Shown: positions 50,542 to 61,876, counted from the stretch's first letter. The stretch: 64,000 bases of DNA from Alphaproteobacteria bacterium CG1_02_46_17 (GCA_001871905.1 MNUG01000018.1:1-64000), one strand, 5' to 3'. Program-made: numbers and translations. Notes: generated by a model from the sequence alone, not told the origin.

Positions 50542-51105
50542 ATGGTTATGAGCAAAGCATTCACCAAGGAAGACGATGGCGAAAACGAAGAGGATCATGA
50601 AGAAATTGATCCTCTACCGGCGCATGTCAAAAACCTGATGACACCATTCGGGCATAAAATGTTGTCCGATGAACTGGAAAATTTACTGCGTGTCGAACGC
50701 CCGAAGATTGTTGAAATCGTATCTTGGGCGGCGGGAAACGGGGATCGTTCGGAAAATGGCGATTATATCTATAATAAAAAGAAGTTGCGGGAAATTGATC
50801 GCCGAGTCCGTTACCTGACCAAACGTCTGGAAAAACCGGAAATTGTTGACCCCAAGCGGCAACAGAATCTGGAACATGTTTTCTTTGGCGCCACCGTGAC
50901 CTACATTGACGGAAACGACGTAGAAACCAGAGTCAAATTGGTGGGGGTTGATGAAGCGGATTTCGATCACGGAAAAATTAACTGGGTGTCTCCCGTGGCT
51001 CGTGCATTGATGAAATCAGGAATAGGGGACACAATAGAACTGCGTACCGCAAGCGGCACACAATCCATTGAAATCATAGATATCGTTTATGAAATTGAAT
51101 CATAA
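50542..51105 (+). CDS. greB: transcription elongation factor GreB
   Basis: MTPFGHKMLSDELENLLRVERPKIVEIVSWAAGNGDRSENGDYIYNKKKLREIDRRVRYLTKRLEK; VGVDEADFDHGKINWVSPVARALM. Confidence 0.93.
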   Translation: MVMSKAFTKEDDGENEEDHEEIDPLPAHVKNLMTPFGHKMLSDELENLLRVERPKIVEIVSWAAGNGDRSENGDYIYNKKKLREIDRRVRYLTKRLEKPEIVDPKRQQNLEHVFFGATVTYIDGNDVETRVKLVGVDEADFDHGKINWVSPVARALMKSGIGDTIELRTASGTQSIEIIDIVYEIES

Positions 51106-51127
51106 TCTATAAGTCTGCGCCGACTTT

Positions 51128-51496
51128 TTAACTGACAACCTTGAGGCCAGCAGATTGCCATGCACCAATTCCACCGGCGAGATTATAAACATTGTCTTCG
51201 TCCGCCGCGATATCACATACGATTTGACAGGCCCGCATCGAACGCCCGCCGGCTTTACACTGGAAAACAATTTTCTTACCTGTCGGATAATCTTCATGAT
51301 TATATTTGACTGGAAAAATTGACAGGGGAATGGAAATCGCACCTTCGATATGACCAGACTTGAATTCGTCGGTTTCCCGCACGTCAATCAAAACGGCTTC
51401 ATCGTTTTTAAGCCATGCGTTGAGTGTCTGTGCGTCAATTTCCTGTATCATTCTGGATCCCCCGAATTTGTTAATAAGAGCTGTAAAAAAATTCAC
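51128..51496 (-). CDS. rhodanese-like domain protein
   Basis: VLIDVRETDEFKSGHIEGAISIPLS; active-site loop FQCKAGGRS; DNVYNLAGGIGAWQSAG. Confidence 0.92.
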   Translation of the reverse strand: MNFFTALINKFGGSRMIQEIDAQTLNAWLKNDEAVLIDVRETDEFKSGHIEGAISIPLSIFPVKYNHEDYPTGKKIVFQCKAGGRSMRACQIVCDIAADEDNVYNLAGGIGAWQSAGLKVVS

Positions 51497-51611
51497 AATT
51501 AACCTGCTTGCAATGTGATAATGTTGATATATATTACGCAGTATTAAATATATTTAATATATTAGATAAACTTATAAGCCAACCTAGAATATAAATCAAG
51601 CAGGAGCAATC

Positions 51612-51971
51612 ATGGCAAAAGATTACGAAGAACTCACCAAAAATATTTCCCAATATATCGGTGAACTGAGAAAAGCAGCACCCGAGGCAATGCAAGGGTT
51701 TTCCGCACTGGCCAAAGGAGCCTTGCAAGATGGTGCATTAGACAAGAAAACCAAGGAACTGATTGCCTTGGCAATTGGTGTGGCTGTTCGGTGTGACGGA
51801 TGTATTGGCTTTCACACCAAAGCATGCCTTGATCTGGGTGCGACGCGTGAAGAGGTCGCAGAAACTCTGGCGATGACCGTCTATATGGGCGGCGGGCCAA
51901 ACCTGATGTATGCGGCAGATGCTCTTCGTGCCTACGATCAATTCGCAGGCAACGAAAAAGCAGCAGGATAA
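51612..51971 (+). CDS. carboxymuconolactone decarboxylase/AhpD-like protein
   Basis: GALDKKTKELIALAIGVAVRCDGCIGFHTKACLDLGATREEVAETLAMTVYMGGGPNLMYAADAL; CxxC motif. Confidence 0.93.
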   Translation: MAKDYEELTKNISQYIGELRKAAPEAMQGFSALAKGALQDGALDKKTKELIALAIGVAVRCDGCIGFHTKACLDLGATREEVAETLAMTVYMGGGPNLMYAADALRAYDQFAGNEKAAG

Positions 51972-51992
51972 ACGCGAAAGTTAAATCGGTTT

Positions 51993-52937
51993 TTAGGCCG
52001 CACGACTAACAGAAGAGGGTAATTTCTCTTCTGTTATGTTTTGTGAATAATGTTCCCGCAACTTCTCGGTCATATAGGCAACCAGTTCCGGAGCCAGATG
52101 TTCGCGTTCCAGACCGTAAGCAATCTGGGCTTTGATAAATCCGATATCGTTTCCGCAATCGAGACGTTCGCCAACAAATTCGTAACCAAAGAAATCCTGA
52201 TCTTTCAACATATGGGCCATGGCATCGGTCAACTGGATTTCGCCTCCGGCACCCTTTTCATGTTTCGAAAGATAGTCAAAAATTTCAGGCTGCAAAATAT
52301 AGCGTCCAAACACTGCCATATTGGATGGTGCGTTATCTGGATCCGGTTTTTCAACCAGACCGGAAATCATAACGGTTTGACCATCACGACCTTTCACTCC
52401 CAGAATACCGTATTTGGAAGTATCTCTTAACGGAACGGAACAGGTCGCAACCATATTGCCGCCATGGACGCGGTAACTCCCCATCATCTGTGCCAGACAG
52501 GATGTTTTGTTGCGAACGGTGTCATCGGGAAGAATAATGGCAAAGGGTTCATTGCCGACGAGCTCCCGCGCGCACCATACAGCATGCCCCAGACCAAGTG
52601 CTTTGTCCTGACGAACAGTTTTGATGGCCCCTTCGGGAAGAGTAGAAGCTTTCACTTTTTCAATCTGCTCCGTCTTTCCTCTGAACTGAAGAACATCCAT
52701 CAAAGGGGCAGGGGACGTGAAATGTTCCAGCAAGGATTTTTTACCATCACTGATTACAAAAATGAATTCTTCGATTCCGGCTTGAATGGCCTCCTCAACA
52801 GCCATCTGGATCAATGGACGATCAACGATAGTCAGCATTTCTTTTGGGATAGCCTTGGTTGCGGGTAACAGGCGGGTTGCCAAACCGGCTACCGGAAAAA
52901 CGGCTTTACGAACTGGTGCTGGATACTGTGTCATCAC
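51993..52937 (-). CDS. galU: UTP--glucose-1-phosphate uridylyltransferase
   Basis: RKAVFPVAGLATRLLPATKAIPKEMLTIVDRPLIQMAVEEAI; LGLGHAVWCARELVGNEPFAIILPDD; GGEIQLTDAMAHML. Confidence 0.97.
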   Translation of the reverse strand: MMTQYPAPVRKAVFPVAGLATRLLPATKAIPKEMLTIVDRPLIQMAVEEAIQAGIEEFIFVISDGKKSLLEHFTSPAPLMDVLQFRGKTEQIEKVKASTLPEGAIKTVRQDKALGLGHAVWCARELVGNEPFAIILPDDTVRNKTSCLAQMMGSYRVHGGNMVATCSVPLRDTSKYGILGVKGRDGQTVMISGLVEKPDPDNAPSNMAVFGRYILQPEIFDYLSKHEKGAGGEIQLTDAMAHMLKDQDFFGYEFVGERLDCGNDIGFIKAQIAYGLEREHLAPELVAYMTEKLREHYSQNITEEKLPSSVSRAA

Positions 52938-53153
52938 GGGGCCTCTTTAATATGGGTATGAATTCTTATTTGCACGAACCTATTCGGAGGCTTTATGCCC
53001 CTTTTTCGCTGCAACGCAAACAACTTATGCCACAAAACATCGCAAATGTCCATTTATTATGGCAACTAAAACGAATTTTTATTACCAAATTTTGAAATTG
53101 ATAAAAACATCACTATAAATCAATAAGTTAAGATGGGGCTCTGGAATAGAAAA

Positions 53154-55100
53154 TCAAGAGCTCAGAGCCACAACCGGATCAAGCAGAGCTGCTTTTCGGG
53201 CGGGAAGATACCCAAAAACCAGACCGGTTCCGATTGCACAGAAAAAAGCCAACAGGGCGGGCCCGACGGTAAACACAATTTTGACATCGAAGAAAGTTAG
53301 AATTCCGCCTGTGGCAAGTCCGACTATGACGCCCAGAATACCGCCAATCGTACAAACAACCGCAGATTCGGTGTTGAACTGGATCAGAATATCCCGCATC
53401 CGCGCCCCAGTTGCCATCCGGATTCCGATTTCTCTCGTGCGCTCTGTGACACTCACCAACATGATATTCATCACGCCAATCCCCCCAACAAACAGGGAAA
53501 TCGCGGCAACCGCCCCCAGAAGAATAGTCAAAGTATTTTGTGTCTCGGTGGCCATGGCCAAAAAGGCTGCCGTATTTCTAACCGAAAAATCTTCGGTTTT
53601 GTGGCGCTCTTTCAATAGGTCGGTAATTTGCTGTTGGGTTTGATCGACAATTGACGTATCGGCGATTCTGACTGTAATACCGTCCAGATAGTTTGAACCG
53701 AATAACCGTACCAGACCGGTTGTCACGGGAATGAATACGGCATTATCCTGATCCTGCCCCCACGGGGCCGCGCCCTTCTCATCCATGACACCGATAATCT
53801 CGAACGGGACATTGCCAATCAGGATGGTCTCGCCAATCGGACTTTGGCCCATGGGGAAAAAAGTTGTTTTAACAGTTTTTCCGATCACCGCTACTGGCGC
53901 ATAGGAGTTGACATCGGGGAGAGAGAAAAAAGTCCCCTCGACGACATACCAGTCTCTTGCCCGGGGAAAGTTTACGCCTTCGCCCTGAATGCTGGTTTGT
54001 AGATCAGTGTTGCCATAGCGGACAGTTTTGGTGCCGGTGCGTTCCGGTACAACCACATCGACATTGGGAAGCTCTTCAATGGCTTTGGAATCCTCGATCG
54101 TCAGGGTGGCGATATCCCCGCTGCGGCGCATCCCCGGCGCTCCGGTTCTAACCGAAAGCAAATTGGTTCCCATGGAGCTGATTTGATCCAGAACACTTTT
54201 CTTGCTGCCATTCCCGACCGCCAGCATGGTAATAACCGCCGCCACTCCAATAACAATCCCGAGCAAAGTCAGGGCAGTTCTAAACTTGTTTGTTTTAAGA
54301 GACCTCAATGCCGTGACGATCGCCTCCGTCCATTCTCCTGCCGTAATCTGGATCGGGGAGGGAAGATGATCTTCCTTCATCTGGTGATCGTTGTGATAGG
54401 CATGAATAGGGTCAGTGTTCGATAAAGTATCAGATAAAACTTTTCCATCCTGAATGCGGATTTGACGATTGGCATGGGCCGCGACTTGTTCATCGTGGGT
54501 AATCAGAATAATTGTACGGCCTTCCTTGTGGAGTTGCTTTAACAAATCCATAACTTCTTGTCCGCTGTGACTGTCCAGCGCCCCTGTGGGCTCATCGGCA
54601 AGAATAACGGGTGGGTCATTCATCAAGGCACGCGCAACCGCAACACGTTGCTGCTGACCACCTGAGAGTTGATTGGGACGGTGATCTGTGCGGTCACCAA
54701 GTCCCAGTCGCGATAATATGTCGTGGGCGCGGCTGCGGCGATGGCTTTGATCCATACCGGCATACATAGCGGGAATCTCGACGTTTTCAGACGCTGTCGA
54801 GGTTTCCAGCAAATTATAACGCTGGAAAATAAATCCGAAACTATCCCGCCGTAATGCGGCCAGTTCATCCGCAGTTAAGGACGATACATCATGCCCGCGC
54901 ACCAGATAGGTTCCTGAACTGGATCGATCCAGACATCCGATAATATTCATCAATGTGGTTTTTCCTGAACCGGATTGTCCCATAATGGCGACAAACTCTC
55001 CGTCATGAATATCCAGAGAAACACCGTTCAAGGCGTGGACAACGGCCTCACCATTTTGAAAGCTGCGTGTAATATCGCGAAGGGACAGGATTACACTCAT
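53154..55100 (-). CDS. macB: macrolide-export-type ABC transporter ATPase/permease (MacB family)
   Basis: Walker A GQSGSGKTTLMNIIGCLD; LSGGQQQRVAVARALMNDPPVILADEPTGALDSHSG; C-terminal FtsX-like permease. Confidence 0.95.
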   Translation of the reverse strand: MSVILSLRDITRSFQNGEAVVHALNGVSLDIHDGEFVAIMGQSGSGKTTLMNIIGCLDRSSSGTYLVRGHDVSSLTADELAALRRDSFGFIFQRYNLLETSTASENVEIPAMYAGMDQSHRRSRAHDILSRLGLGDRTDHRPNQLSGGQQQRVAVARALMNDPPVILADEPTGALDSHSGQEVMDLLKQLHKEGRTIILITHDEQVAAHANRQIRIQDGKVLSDTLSNTDPIHAYHNDHQMKEDHLPSPIQITAGEWTEAIVTALRSLKTNKFRTALTLLGIVIGVAAVITMLAVGNGSKKSVLDQISSMGTNLLSVRTGAPGMRRSGDIATLTIEDSKAIEELPNVDVVVPERTGTKTVRYGNTDLQTSIQGEGVNFPRARDWYVVEGTFFSLPDVNSYAPVAVIGKTVKTTFFPMGQSPIGETILIGNVPFEIIGVMDEKGAAPWGQDQDNAVFIPVTTGLVRLFGSNYLDGITVRIADTSIVDQTQQQITDLLKERHKTEDFSVRNTAAFLAMATETQNTLTILLGAVAAISLFVGGIGVMNIMLVSVTERTREIGIRMATGARMRDILIQFNTESAVVCTIGGILGVIVGLATGGILTFFDVKIVFTVGPALLAFFCAIGTGLVFGYLPARKAALLDPVVALSS

Positions 55101-56278
55101 AAACCTGGCATCCCCATTTTTGGAGATTGCTGGGCTGCATCGGTTGAAATCTGAGGAACCAGAACGCGGTCGCCTTCGGATAATCCGGAGATAATTTGTG
55201 CTGACGTTCGATCGGTTAATCCAACAATGACTGTTTTATCTTGTGAACTGTCTGGTTGCGCCATCGGAATTTTTATCAAATAGGCCTGACCTTCTTTGGT
55301 ATCCGATTGGGCAACGCGTTTCACCAAGGAGGACACAGGGATCAGTAAGACATTTTCGGCATTCCCCAAAACAAAATACATTTGCGTGGTCATGCCCGTC
55401 ATCAATGCGCGGTCTTTGTTATCGACATCCACCAGAACAGAATACAAAACCACATTATTTTCTGTCACGGGGGTGGGCAGAATCTGGCGGACATGGCCAA
55501 CCCATTTTCGGGAATTGGAACCTAGTGTCGTAAAATAAACATCCATGCCATCTTTCAAACGCGAAACATCTGCTTCGGCGACTTGGGCCTGCGCAGTCAT
55601 GGTGTCGAGGTCGGCAACGCGTCCAATGGTCGGCGTGGTTTGATTGGCGTTAACGGTTTCACCTTCTTTGACATCAAGACTAACAATGGTGCCGGTCATG
55701 GGGGCATAAATTTTTGTATAATTCAGATTGGTTTTATCTTTATCCAGTTCGGACTGGGCTTGCTGGATTTGGGCCTCCAGAGAATCAATCTGTGCTTTTG
55801 CGACATTCAAATCTGTTTCTGATTGTTCAAAGGTTTCGCGACTAATGGCCTGATTTTTAACCAGATTGGCATATCGGTTATAATCCCGTTGAGCCTGTTT
55901 CAGTGTAGCCTGCTTTTCTTTCTTCTGAGCTTCGAGCATAGATAATTGGGCATTATCACTGGCAATCTGGCTTTCATAAATTTCGGGGTCAATTTCGGCG
56001 ATCAAATCTCCTTCAGTGACATCATCCCCGATATCGAAATGAAGCTTGGTGATTTGTCCTGAAACTTGGGCTCCAACATCGACATAATTGCGTGGCTCCA
56101 GAGTTCCTTGTGATGTAACTTCGGTCTTGATATTTCCCACTGTGACCGTTGCGACGATCTTGCCACCAGATGCGGTGGATGTGGAGCTATTCTGGGAAAA
56201 ATAGAAGAAATAAAGAGCCGCAGCAGCCATAATTCCAAAAAGAAAGAGGAATAGAACTGTTTTTGTTTTTTTCGTCAT
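55097..56278 (-). CDS. macA: efflux periplasmic adaptor subunit (MacA family)
   Basis: VTVGNIKTEVTSQGTLEPRNYVDVGAQVSGQITKLHFDIGDDVTEGDLIAEIDPEIYESQI; coiled-coil hairpin; 4-nt overlap with macB. Confidence 0.95.
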   Translation of the reverse strand: MTKKTKTVLFLFLFGIMAAAALYFFYFSQNSSTSTASGGKIVATVTVGNIKTEVTSQGTLEPRNYVDVGAQVSGQITKLHFDIGDDVTEGDLIAEIDPEIYESQIASDNAQLSMLEAQKKEKQATLKQAQRDYNRYANLVKNQAISRETFEQSETDLNVAKAQIDSLEAQIQQAQSELDKDKTNLNYTKIYAPMTGTIVSLDVKEGETVNANQTTPTIGRVADLDTMTAQAQVAEADVSRLKDGMDVYFTTLGSNSRKWVGHVRQILPTPVTENNVVLYSVLVDVDNKDRALMTGMTTQMYFVLGNAENVLLIPVSSLVKRVAQSDTKEGQAYLIKIPMAQPDSSQDKTVIVGLTDRTSAQIISGLSEGDRVLVPQISTDAAQQSPKMGMPGL

Positions 56279-56355
56279 GTTGATCTAAACCCTTAAAAGC
56301 ATGAACTACTTGAAACATAACGTAGTGGAATAGAGAAATTCCCCGCTACAAACAA

Positions 56356-56383
56356 AAAAAGAAGCAGATAACTGCTTCTTTTT
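56356..56383 (-). terminator. terminator downstream of ppa (A/T runs on both sides)
   Basis: AAAAAGAAGCAG-ATAA-CTGCTTCTTTTT. Confidence 0.8.
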
Positions 56384-56405
56384 GGAAAACCCCGCTATAG
56401 ACAGG

Positions 56406-56942
56406 TTATTTTCCTTCTCTTTTGTAACGCTCTACGCCTTCGAGGATCAATTCTCCGGCTTTCTTGGCGTCACCCCATCCCAGAACCTTTGACCATTTAT
56501 TTGGCTCCAAGTCCTTGTAATGGGTGAAGAAGTGGCAGATTTTCTCCCGCAGAATCGGGCGGATCTGATCGATATCTTCGACATTGTCATGGTAGGGGTA
56601 AAGTTTGGCATGAGGAACGGCGATGATTTTTTCATCAATCCCACCATCATCTTCCATCAACAACACGCCGACCGGCCGGGCCCGCATGACGGAGCCAGGC
56701 ATAACAGCCTGACGGGTGATAACCAAAACATCAACGGGGTCGCCATCACCGGACAAGGTGTGGGAAATAAATCCGTAATTTCCTGGATAATACATGGCGG
56801 TGTGCAGGAAACGGTCAACAAACATCGCACCGGATTCTTTATCGATTTCGTATTTAACCGGTTCTCCACCCATTGGATTTTCGATGATGACATTCACGTC
56901 AAAAGGTAAGTCTTTACCGGGGGATATTTTCATGTAATCCAT
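56406..56942 (-). CDS. ppa: inorganic diphosphatase
   Basis: VNVIIENPMGGEPVKYEIDKESGAMFVDRFLHTAMYYPGNYGFISHTLSGDGDPVDVLVI. Confidence 0.97.
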   Translation of the reverse strand: MDYMKISPGKDLPFDVNVIIENPMGGEPVKYEIDKESGAMFVDRFLHTAMYYPGNYGFISHTLSGDGDPVDVLVITRQAVMPGSVMRARPVGVLLMEDDGGIDEKIIAVPHAKLYPYHDNVEDIDQIRPILREKICHFFTHYKDLEPNKWSKVLGWGDAKKAGELILEGVERYKREGK

Positions 56943-56943
56943 A

Positions 56944-58059
56944 TCAAGCAGCTCTCTTCAATTTTGATTTCAATTCAGCGATGACAGCGTCCCCGATTTC
57001 CGAGGTTCCTGCCAGAGTGCATCCTTCGGCCATAATATCGCCGGTGCGCAGTCCGTTATCCAGAACGGCGCGGGATGCCGCCTCTATATGGTCGGCAATG
57101 TTGGTTTGGTCAAGAGAAAAACGCAAAGCCATGGCAAAACTCAGGATTGCTGCCATTGGATTGGCCTTGTTCTGTCCGGCAATATCCGGAGCCGAACCGT
57201 GAACCGGCTCATAAAGGGCGTTTTGATGTCCGGCCTCGTCCCGCGCCCCGAGCGAAGCCGAGGGCAACATTCCCAGTGATCCGGTCAGCATCGAGGCTTC
57301 ATCGGACAAAATGTCCCCGAACAGATTATCCGTGACGATCACATCGAATTGACGCGGGTTCTTTAGAAGCTGCATGGCGCAATTGTCGGCATACATATGG
57401 GAAAGTTGGACATCTGGATATTCTGGAGCGAGCTTTGTGACGTCTTCACGCCATAATTTTCCACTTTCCATGACATTGGCTTTTTCGCAGGAACATAATT
57501 TCTTGCTGCGTTTTTGCGCGAGCTCGAACGCAACGCGTGCCACACGCTGAATTTCCGACGTGGTGTAAACTTGCGTATTGACTCCTTGACGCTCCCCGTT
57601 GGGCAAGGTGGTAATGCCGCGCGGTTCGCCGAAATAAACACCGCCAGTCAGTTCGCGGACGATCAATATATCAAGACCACGGATAATCTCGGGTTTGAGT
57701 GTCGAAGCGTCTATCAGCGCATCAAAAACCAGAGCAGGGCGCAAATTGGCAAACAACCCCAGTTCCTTTCGGATTTTTAGAAGACCAGCTTCAGGGCGGA
57801 TGTTATAATCCACCTTGTCCCATTTTGGTCCGCCCACGGCTCCCAATAAAACACAATCGGCTTGTCTGCCAAGTTCAATGGTTTCATCTGTAACGGGAAC
57901 ACCATGTTCATCAATCGACGCGCCACCAATGGGCCGTTCCGTAATTTGGATATTGGAAATCCCCTCATTATTCAGAAAGGAAATGATCTTTTTAACCTCG
58001 CCCATAACCTCTGGGCCAATACCATCACCGGAGGTCATCAGAATTTTTTTTACAGCCAT
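56944..58059 (-). CDS. leuB: 3-isopropylmalate dehydrogenase
   Basis: [92 protein letters not shown]. Confidence 0.97.
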   Translation of the reverse strand: MAVKKILMTSGDGIGPEVMGEVKKIISFLNNEGISNIQITERPIGGASIDEHGVPVTDETIELGRQADCVLLGAVGGPKWDKVDYNIRPEAGLLKIRKELGLFANLRPALVFDALIDASTLKPEIIRGLDILIVRELTGGVYFGEPRGITTLPNGERQGVNTQVYTTSEIQRVARVAFELAQKRSKKLCSCEKANVMESGKLWREDVTKLAPEYPDVQLSHMYADNCAMQLLKNPRQFDVIVTDNLFGDILSDEASMLTGSLGMLPSASLGARDEAGHQNALYEPVHGSAPDIAGQNKANPMAAILSFAMALRFSLDQTNIADHIEAASRAVLDNGLRTGDIMAEGCTLAGTSEIGDAVIAELKSKLKRAA

Positions 58060-58646
58060 GGTTTTTCTTCCGCTCTTTTTTCTTCATAAGATGAAATAAA
58101 ACTTTCTTTTTCCAAAGTCAGACCGATATCATCAAGGCCATTCATCAGACACTGTTTGCGGAATGGATCAACATCAAAATCATAGACGTCATTGCCACAG
58201 ACAATTTTTTGTTGATCGAGATCAATAGTAATCTCTTTTTTATCTGATCCGACTTTCAAAAGCGCGTCAACCTGTTCTTGCGGAATGGCAATCGGCAAGA
58301 TGCCATTCTTGAAACAGTTATTGAAAAAAATATCGGAATAGCTTGGCGCGATGATGCAACGAATTCCGAAATCGAGCAAAGCCCACGGGGCATGTTCACG
58401 ACTGGATCCACAGCCGAAATTATCTCCCGCAACCAGAATGGTTGAAGATGTGTAAGGATCGCGGTTCAATACAAAATCAGGTTTGGGGGCGCCGTGATCG
58501 TCAAAACGCATTTCAAAGAATAAGCCAGAAGCAAGCCCCGTACGTTTGATCGTCCGCAGGAATTGTTTGGGGATAATCATATCGGTGTCGATATTAATCA
58601 ACGGTAGCGGCGCAGGGATACTGGTCAGTTTTACGAAGGGTTGCAT
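58050..58646 (-). CDS. leuD: 3-isopropylmalate dehydratase small subunit
   Basis: [81 protein letters not shown]. Confidence 0.97.
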   Translation of the reverse strand: MQPFVKLTSIPAPLPLINIDTDMIIPKQFLRTIKRTGLASGLFFEMRFDDHGAPKPDFVLNRDPYTSSTILVAGDNFGCGSSREHAPWALLDFGIRCIIAPSYSDIFFNNCFKNGILPIAIPQEQVDALLKVGSDKKEITIDLDQQKIVCGNDVYDFDVDPFRKQCLMNGLDDIGLTLEKESFISSYEEKRAEEKPWL

Positions 58647-59458
58647 TCGATTCCTCCGTTAATTTCTTTCAATTTTCTGCATTCATCCGTCAATGGTTTT
58701 GGCATCGGCGGAGGGGCAACACCAATTGCGCGATCAAATTCATCCTGATATCTCCAGACAAATAATTCATGGGATATCGGGGTATGTCCAATGGGCGTAT
58801 GGGCAGGAAGTTTTTTACTCACAGCAAGGTGAGGTTCGCCTTCTACCATCATGGGTCTGATGCGGCTGTGGAAACTTGCAGAAAAGAATGAACGATAGAG
58901 ATCGGTGGCGAAAAGATATCCCATTTCCCAAAAGGCTGGTTTTTGCTTTCGTGCAAAAAAATTAAAATCAGCCATAAAATGTCCTTGGGCTGTTGCGTGC
59001 AGAGAACTTGTTTCTGAGTAATCTTCAGGAAGTTCCACACCGTTTCTCGAGCCGGAGATTACAAAGATCGGGGTACTGTGCCCTCCCATAAACAAACCGT
59101 TCGAAGCAATTCTTTCTTTTTTACCAGACAATAATTCGGCATCGGCAGGCTGTGAAGTCTCTCCGTTATATCCTGTTGGCGTCAGCATATAGAATTCTGG
59201 ATCGCGGTTGGGCATATGAATGACGGCAACCGAAGGGGTCACGCGGTAAGCGCGTGGAAAATCATTTTTGTTGTAATCAACCGTGATAACAGGTTTCAAG
59301 TCGAGGGCCTCCTTGATTTGTGCAAGTTGCTCTGCGGTTAATTTTGGCAAACCCTGAAGTTTATATACTCGTTGATATAACTGGTCGGCGGCCTCATGGG
59401 ATCGACCTTTTAAATGGTATATTTCTTGCGGAGCTTTTTTGATTTGTTCGTTGTCCAT
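58631..59458 (-). CDS. hypothetical protein embedded in the leuCDB operon
   Basis: 275-aa ORF, same strand. Starts 3 bp after the leuC stop and overlaps the leuD start by 16 nt. No domain recognised. Confidence 0.8.
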   Translation of the reverse strand: MDNEQIKKAPQEIYHLKGRSHEAADQLYQRVYKLQGLPKLTAEQLAQIKEALDLKPVITVDYNKNDFPRAYRVTPSVAVIHMPNRDPEFYMLTPTGYNGETSQPADAELLSGKKERIASNGLFMGGHSTPIFVISGSRNGVELPEDYSETSSLHATAQGHFMADFNFFARKQKPAFWEMGYLFATDLYRSFFSASFHSRIRPMMVEGEPHLAVSKKLPAHTPIGHTPISHELFVWRYQDEFDRAIGVAPPPMPKPLTDECRKLKEINGGIECNPS

Positions 59459-59460
59459 TT

Positions 59461-60858
59461 TTATAACTTTCTTATGTCTGTGAGTTTTCCTGTGATTGCC
59501 GCCGCAGCAGCCATAGCAGGGGAGAGAAGGTGGGTGCGGCTTCCGCGTCCCTGACGACCTTCAAAGTTGCGGTTGGATGTCGAGGCGCACCGCTCGCCAG
59601 CATTCAAACGGTCTTCGTTCATACCAAGGCAGAGCGAGCATCCGGGTTCGCGCCATTCAAATCCGGCATCCAGAAATATTTTATCCAGACCTTCGCGTTC
59701 GGCCTGTTCTTTGACCAGACCAGACCCCGGAACGATCATTGCTTGCACATGGGGTGACACATGCTGGCCTTCAATAACTTTGGCTGCCGCACGCAAATCT
59801 TCAATGCGGCCATTGGTGCAAGATCCGATAAAAACTTTATCAATTACAACATCGGTCAGGTTGGTTCCGGCAGTGAGCCCCATATAATCGAGCGCCCGCA
59901 GCATCGCGGCCTTTTTATTAGGGTCGCTTTCGTTCTCCGGATCAGGAACAACACCTGTGATCGGCAAAACATCTTGTGGGGATGTTCCCCATGTCACGCT
60001 AGGGGCGATATCATTGGCATCAATATGGATTTCCTTGTCAAAGAGTGCGCCGTCGTCGGTCGGCAGGGAGTCCCACCATGTGACGGCTCTATCCCAGTCG
60101 TCCCCTTGCGGAGCCATCGGGCGATCTTTGATATATTCGAAGGTTGTCTGGTCAGGGGCGATCAATCCGGCGCGGGCTCCGGCCTCAATCGACATATTGC
60201 AAATGGTCATGCGACCTTCCATCGACAGATTCCGGATAGCAGAACCTGCATATTCAATCACATATCCGGTGCCGCCTGCGGTTCCGATCAAACCGATAAT
60301 GTGCAGAACAATGTCTTTGGCCGTCACGCAGTCATGAAGATCACCCTCAACAGTAATCCGCATCGTCTTGGCGGGTTTTTGAATTAGGGTTTGTGTCGCC
60401 AGAACATGTTCGACTTCGGATGTTCCAATGCCGAATGCCAAAGCACCAAAAGCGCCATGCGTGGATGTGTGGCTGTCGCCGCAGACAATTGTCATGCCGG
60501 GCTGTGTAAATCCTTGCTCGGGGCCGATAATATGGACGATGCCCTGACGTTTGTCGGACATACCAAAATAGGTAATGCCAAACTCTTCGACATTTTGCTC
60601 CAGAGTTTCGATCTGCAGCTTGCTTTCAGGGTCTTTGATTCCAAGGGCGCGATCAGTGGTCGGGACGTTATGATCTGCCACCGCAAGCGTCGCCTGAATG
60701 TTGCGAACTTTACGACCCGCCATGCGCAATCCTTCAAAGGCTTGGGGGGACGTGACTTCATGTATCAGATGCCGATCAATATAGATCAGACAAGTGCCGT
60801 CAGGCGCCTTGTGAACCACGTGGGCATCCCAGATTTTTTCGAATAATGTTTTTGCCAT
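59461..60858 (-). CDS. leuC: 3-isopropylmalate dehydratase large subunit
   Basis: [96 protein letters not shown]. Confidence 0.98.
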   Translation of the reverse strand: MAKTLFEKIWDAHVVHKAPDGTCLIYIDRHLIHEVTSPQAFEGLRMAGRKVRNIQATLAVADHNVPTTDRALGIKDPESKLQIETLEQNVEEFGITYFGMSDKRQGIVHIIGPEQGFTQPGMTIVCGDSHTSTHGAFGALAFGIGTSEVEHVLATQTLIQKPAKTMRITVEGDLHDCVTAKDIVLHIIGLIGTAGGTGYVIEYAGSAIRNLSMEGRMTICNMSIEAGARAGLIAPDQTTFEYIKDRPMAPQGDDWDRAVTWWDSLPTDDGALFDKEIHIDANDIAPSVTWGTSPQDVLPITGVVPDPENESDPNKKAAMLRALDYMGLTAGTNLTDVVIDKVFIGSCTNGRIEDLRAAAKVIEGQHVSPHVQAMIVPGSGLVKEQAEREGLDKIFLDAGFEWREPGCSLCLGMNEDRLNAGERCASTSNRNFEGRQGRGSRTHLLSPAMAAAAAITGKLTDIRKL

Positions 60859-60954
60859 ATGTATATATAGCGAAAGAAACTCTGATTTCTCAAGTTTTAT
60901 CGTGAGGCGATATTTTTTTATTGTAACCTTATGGTAACTTATGAAAGTTAAGAC

Positions 60955-61437
60955 ATGAAGTTAAAATTCAATCATGTGGTAAACGCACTTTCTGCCGTGG
61001 CAATCAGCTCTGCGGCGTATGTCTCTCTGGATAATTCCGTAACGGCGAAGAACTCATTTACAACAGCTTGCGTAGGGGGTGGCTACGACTTTGGCGAAAA
61101 GCGCGGCGACGTCATGTTCGTGGTGATTTATTCCAAAGGACAAGAGTCTTTATCTGGTTTGCGTGGCGAGCTCAGCGGTTTGGATTATGATGTTCTGGCG
61201 GTTGCACCGAGATCAATATTTGGCCAAAGTTCTGATAAAAAACAGCAGCAAGATCTATACGCTTATACTCACTACGGACAGGGTGAGGTAATGGAAGGGG
61301 CAGGGCCGCTGGCAATCATACGTGTGAGTGAGTCGGAAGAGACATGCACCCTGCATTTTGCCTATCGGCCTCCGGAAGGTGGCGAGATGGTGAGTTCCAA
61401 ATTATCCGCCCCGATCTATGGGGATTTGGAACGGTAA
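60955..61437 (+). CDS. hypothetical exported protein
   Basis: N-terminal hydrophobic segment [17 protein letters not shown]; two Cys downstream; no domain recognised. Confidence 0.7.
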   Translation: MKLKFNHVVNALSAVAISSAAYVSLDNSVTAKNSFTTACVGGGYDFGEKRGDVMFVVIYSKGQESLSGLRGELSGLDYDVLAVAPRSIFGQSSDKKQQQDLYAYTHYGQGEVMEGAGPLAIIRVSESEETCTLHFAYRPPEGGEMVSSKLSAPIYGDLER

Positions 61438-61509
61438 TTATTTCCATATTTTTAACCTTTAGGATCCATAATCTCTATTACAAGTGAGTAAATAGAGAAG
61501 AGGTTTGAT

Positions 61510-61800
61510 ATGCCAGCACCGGATTTAACATGCGAATTTGACGCCAAAGCTGGAACAGCAGCAATCGTAGAGGCCAAAACCGGTAATGCTGTGATGTTCG
61601 GACAGAATATGGAAGATGTCTCCAAAAGCTTTGTTAACAAGATTTTTGGAGCGCGTCCTGGTCAGGATTATGAAGGCGAGGCCATCCTGCCTAAAGGGAA
61701 TGGCCAGTCTGCTGGAAATTTTACTGTGTCAACCTATTCCGCCGATCAAGTTGCCTGTAAGGCTCCCGGAATTGGGCCTGTTCTCGGCCCAAAACGATAA
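61510..61800 (+). CDS. hypothetical protein (96 aa)
   Basis: SD-like GAAGAGG 7 nt before ATG; no domain recognised. Confidence 0.65.
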   Translation: MPAPDLTCEFDAKAGTAAIVEAKTGNAVMFGQNMEDVSKSFVNKIFGARPGQDYEGEAILPKGNGQSAGNFTVSTYSADQVACKAPGIGPVLGPKR

Positions 61801-61876
61801 AAATACAAACCAGCCCTTGATTTTTTAATAAGAATCACCTATCTAGCCTCTCACTTTATAGTTGAGAGGCTTCATC

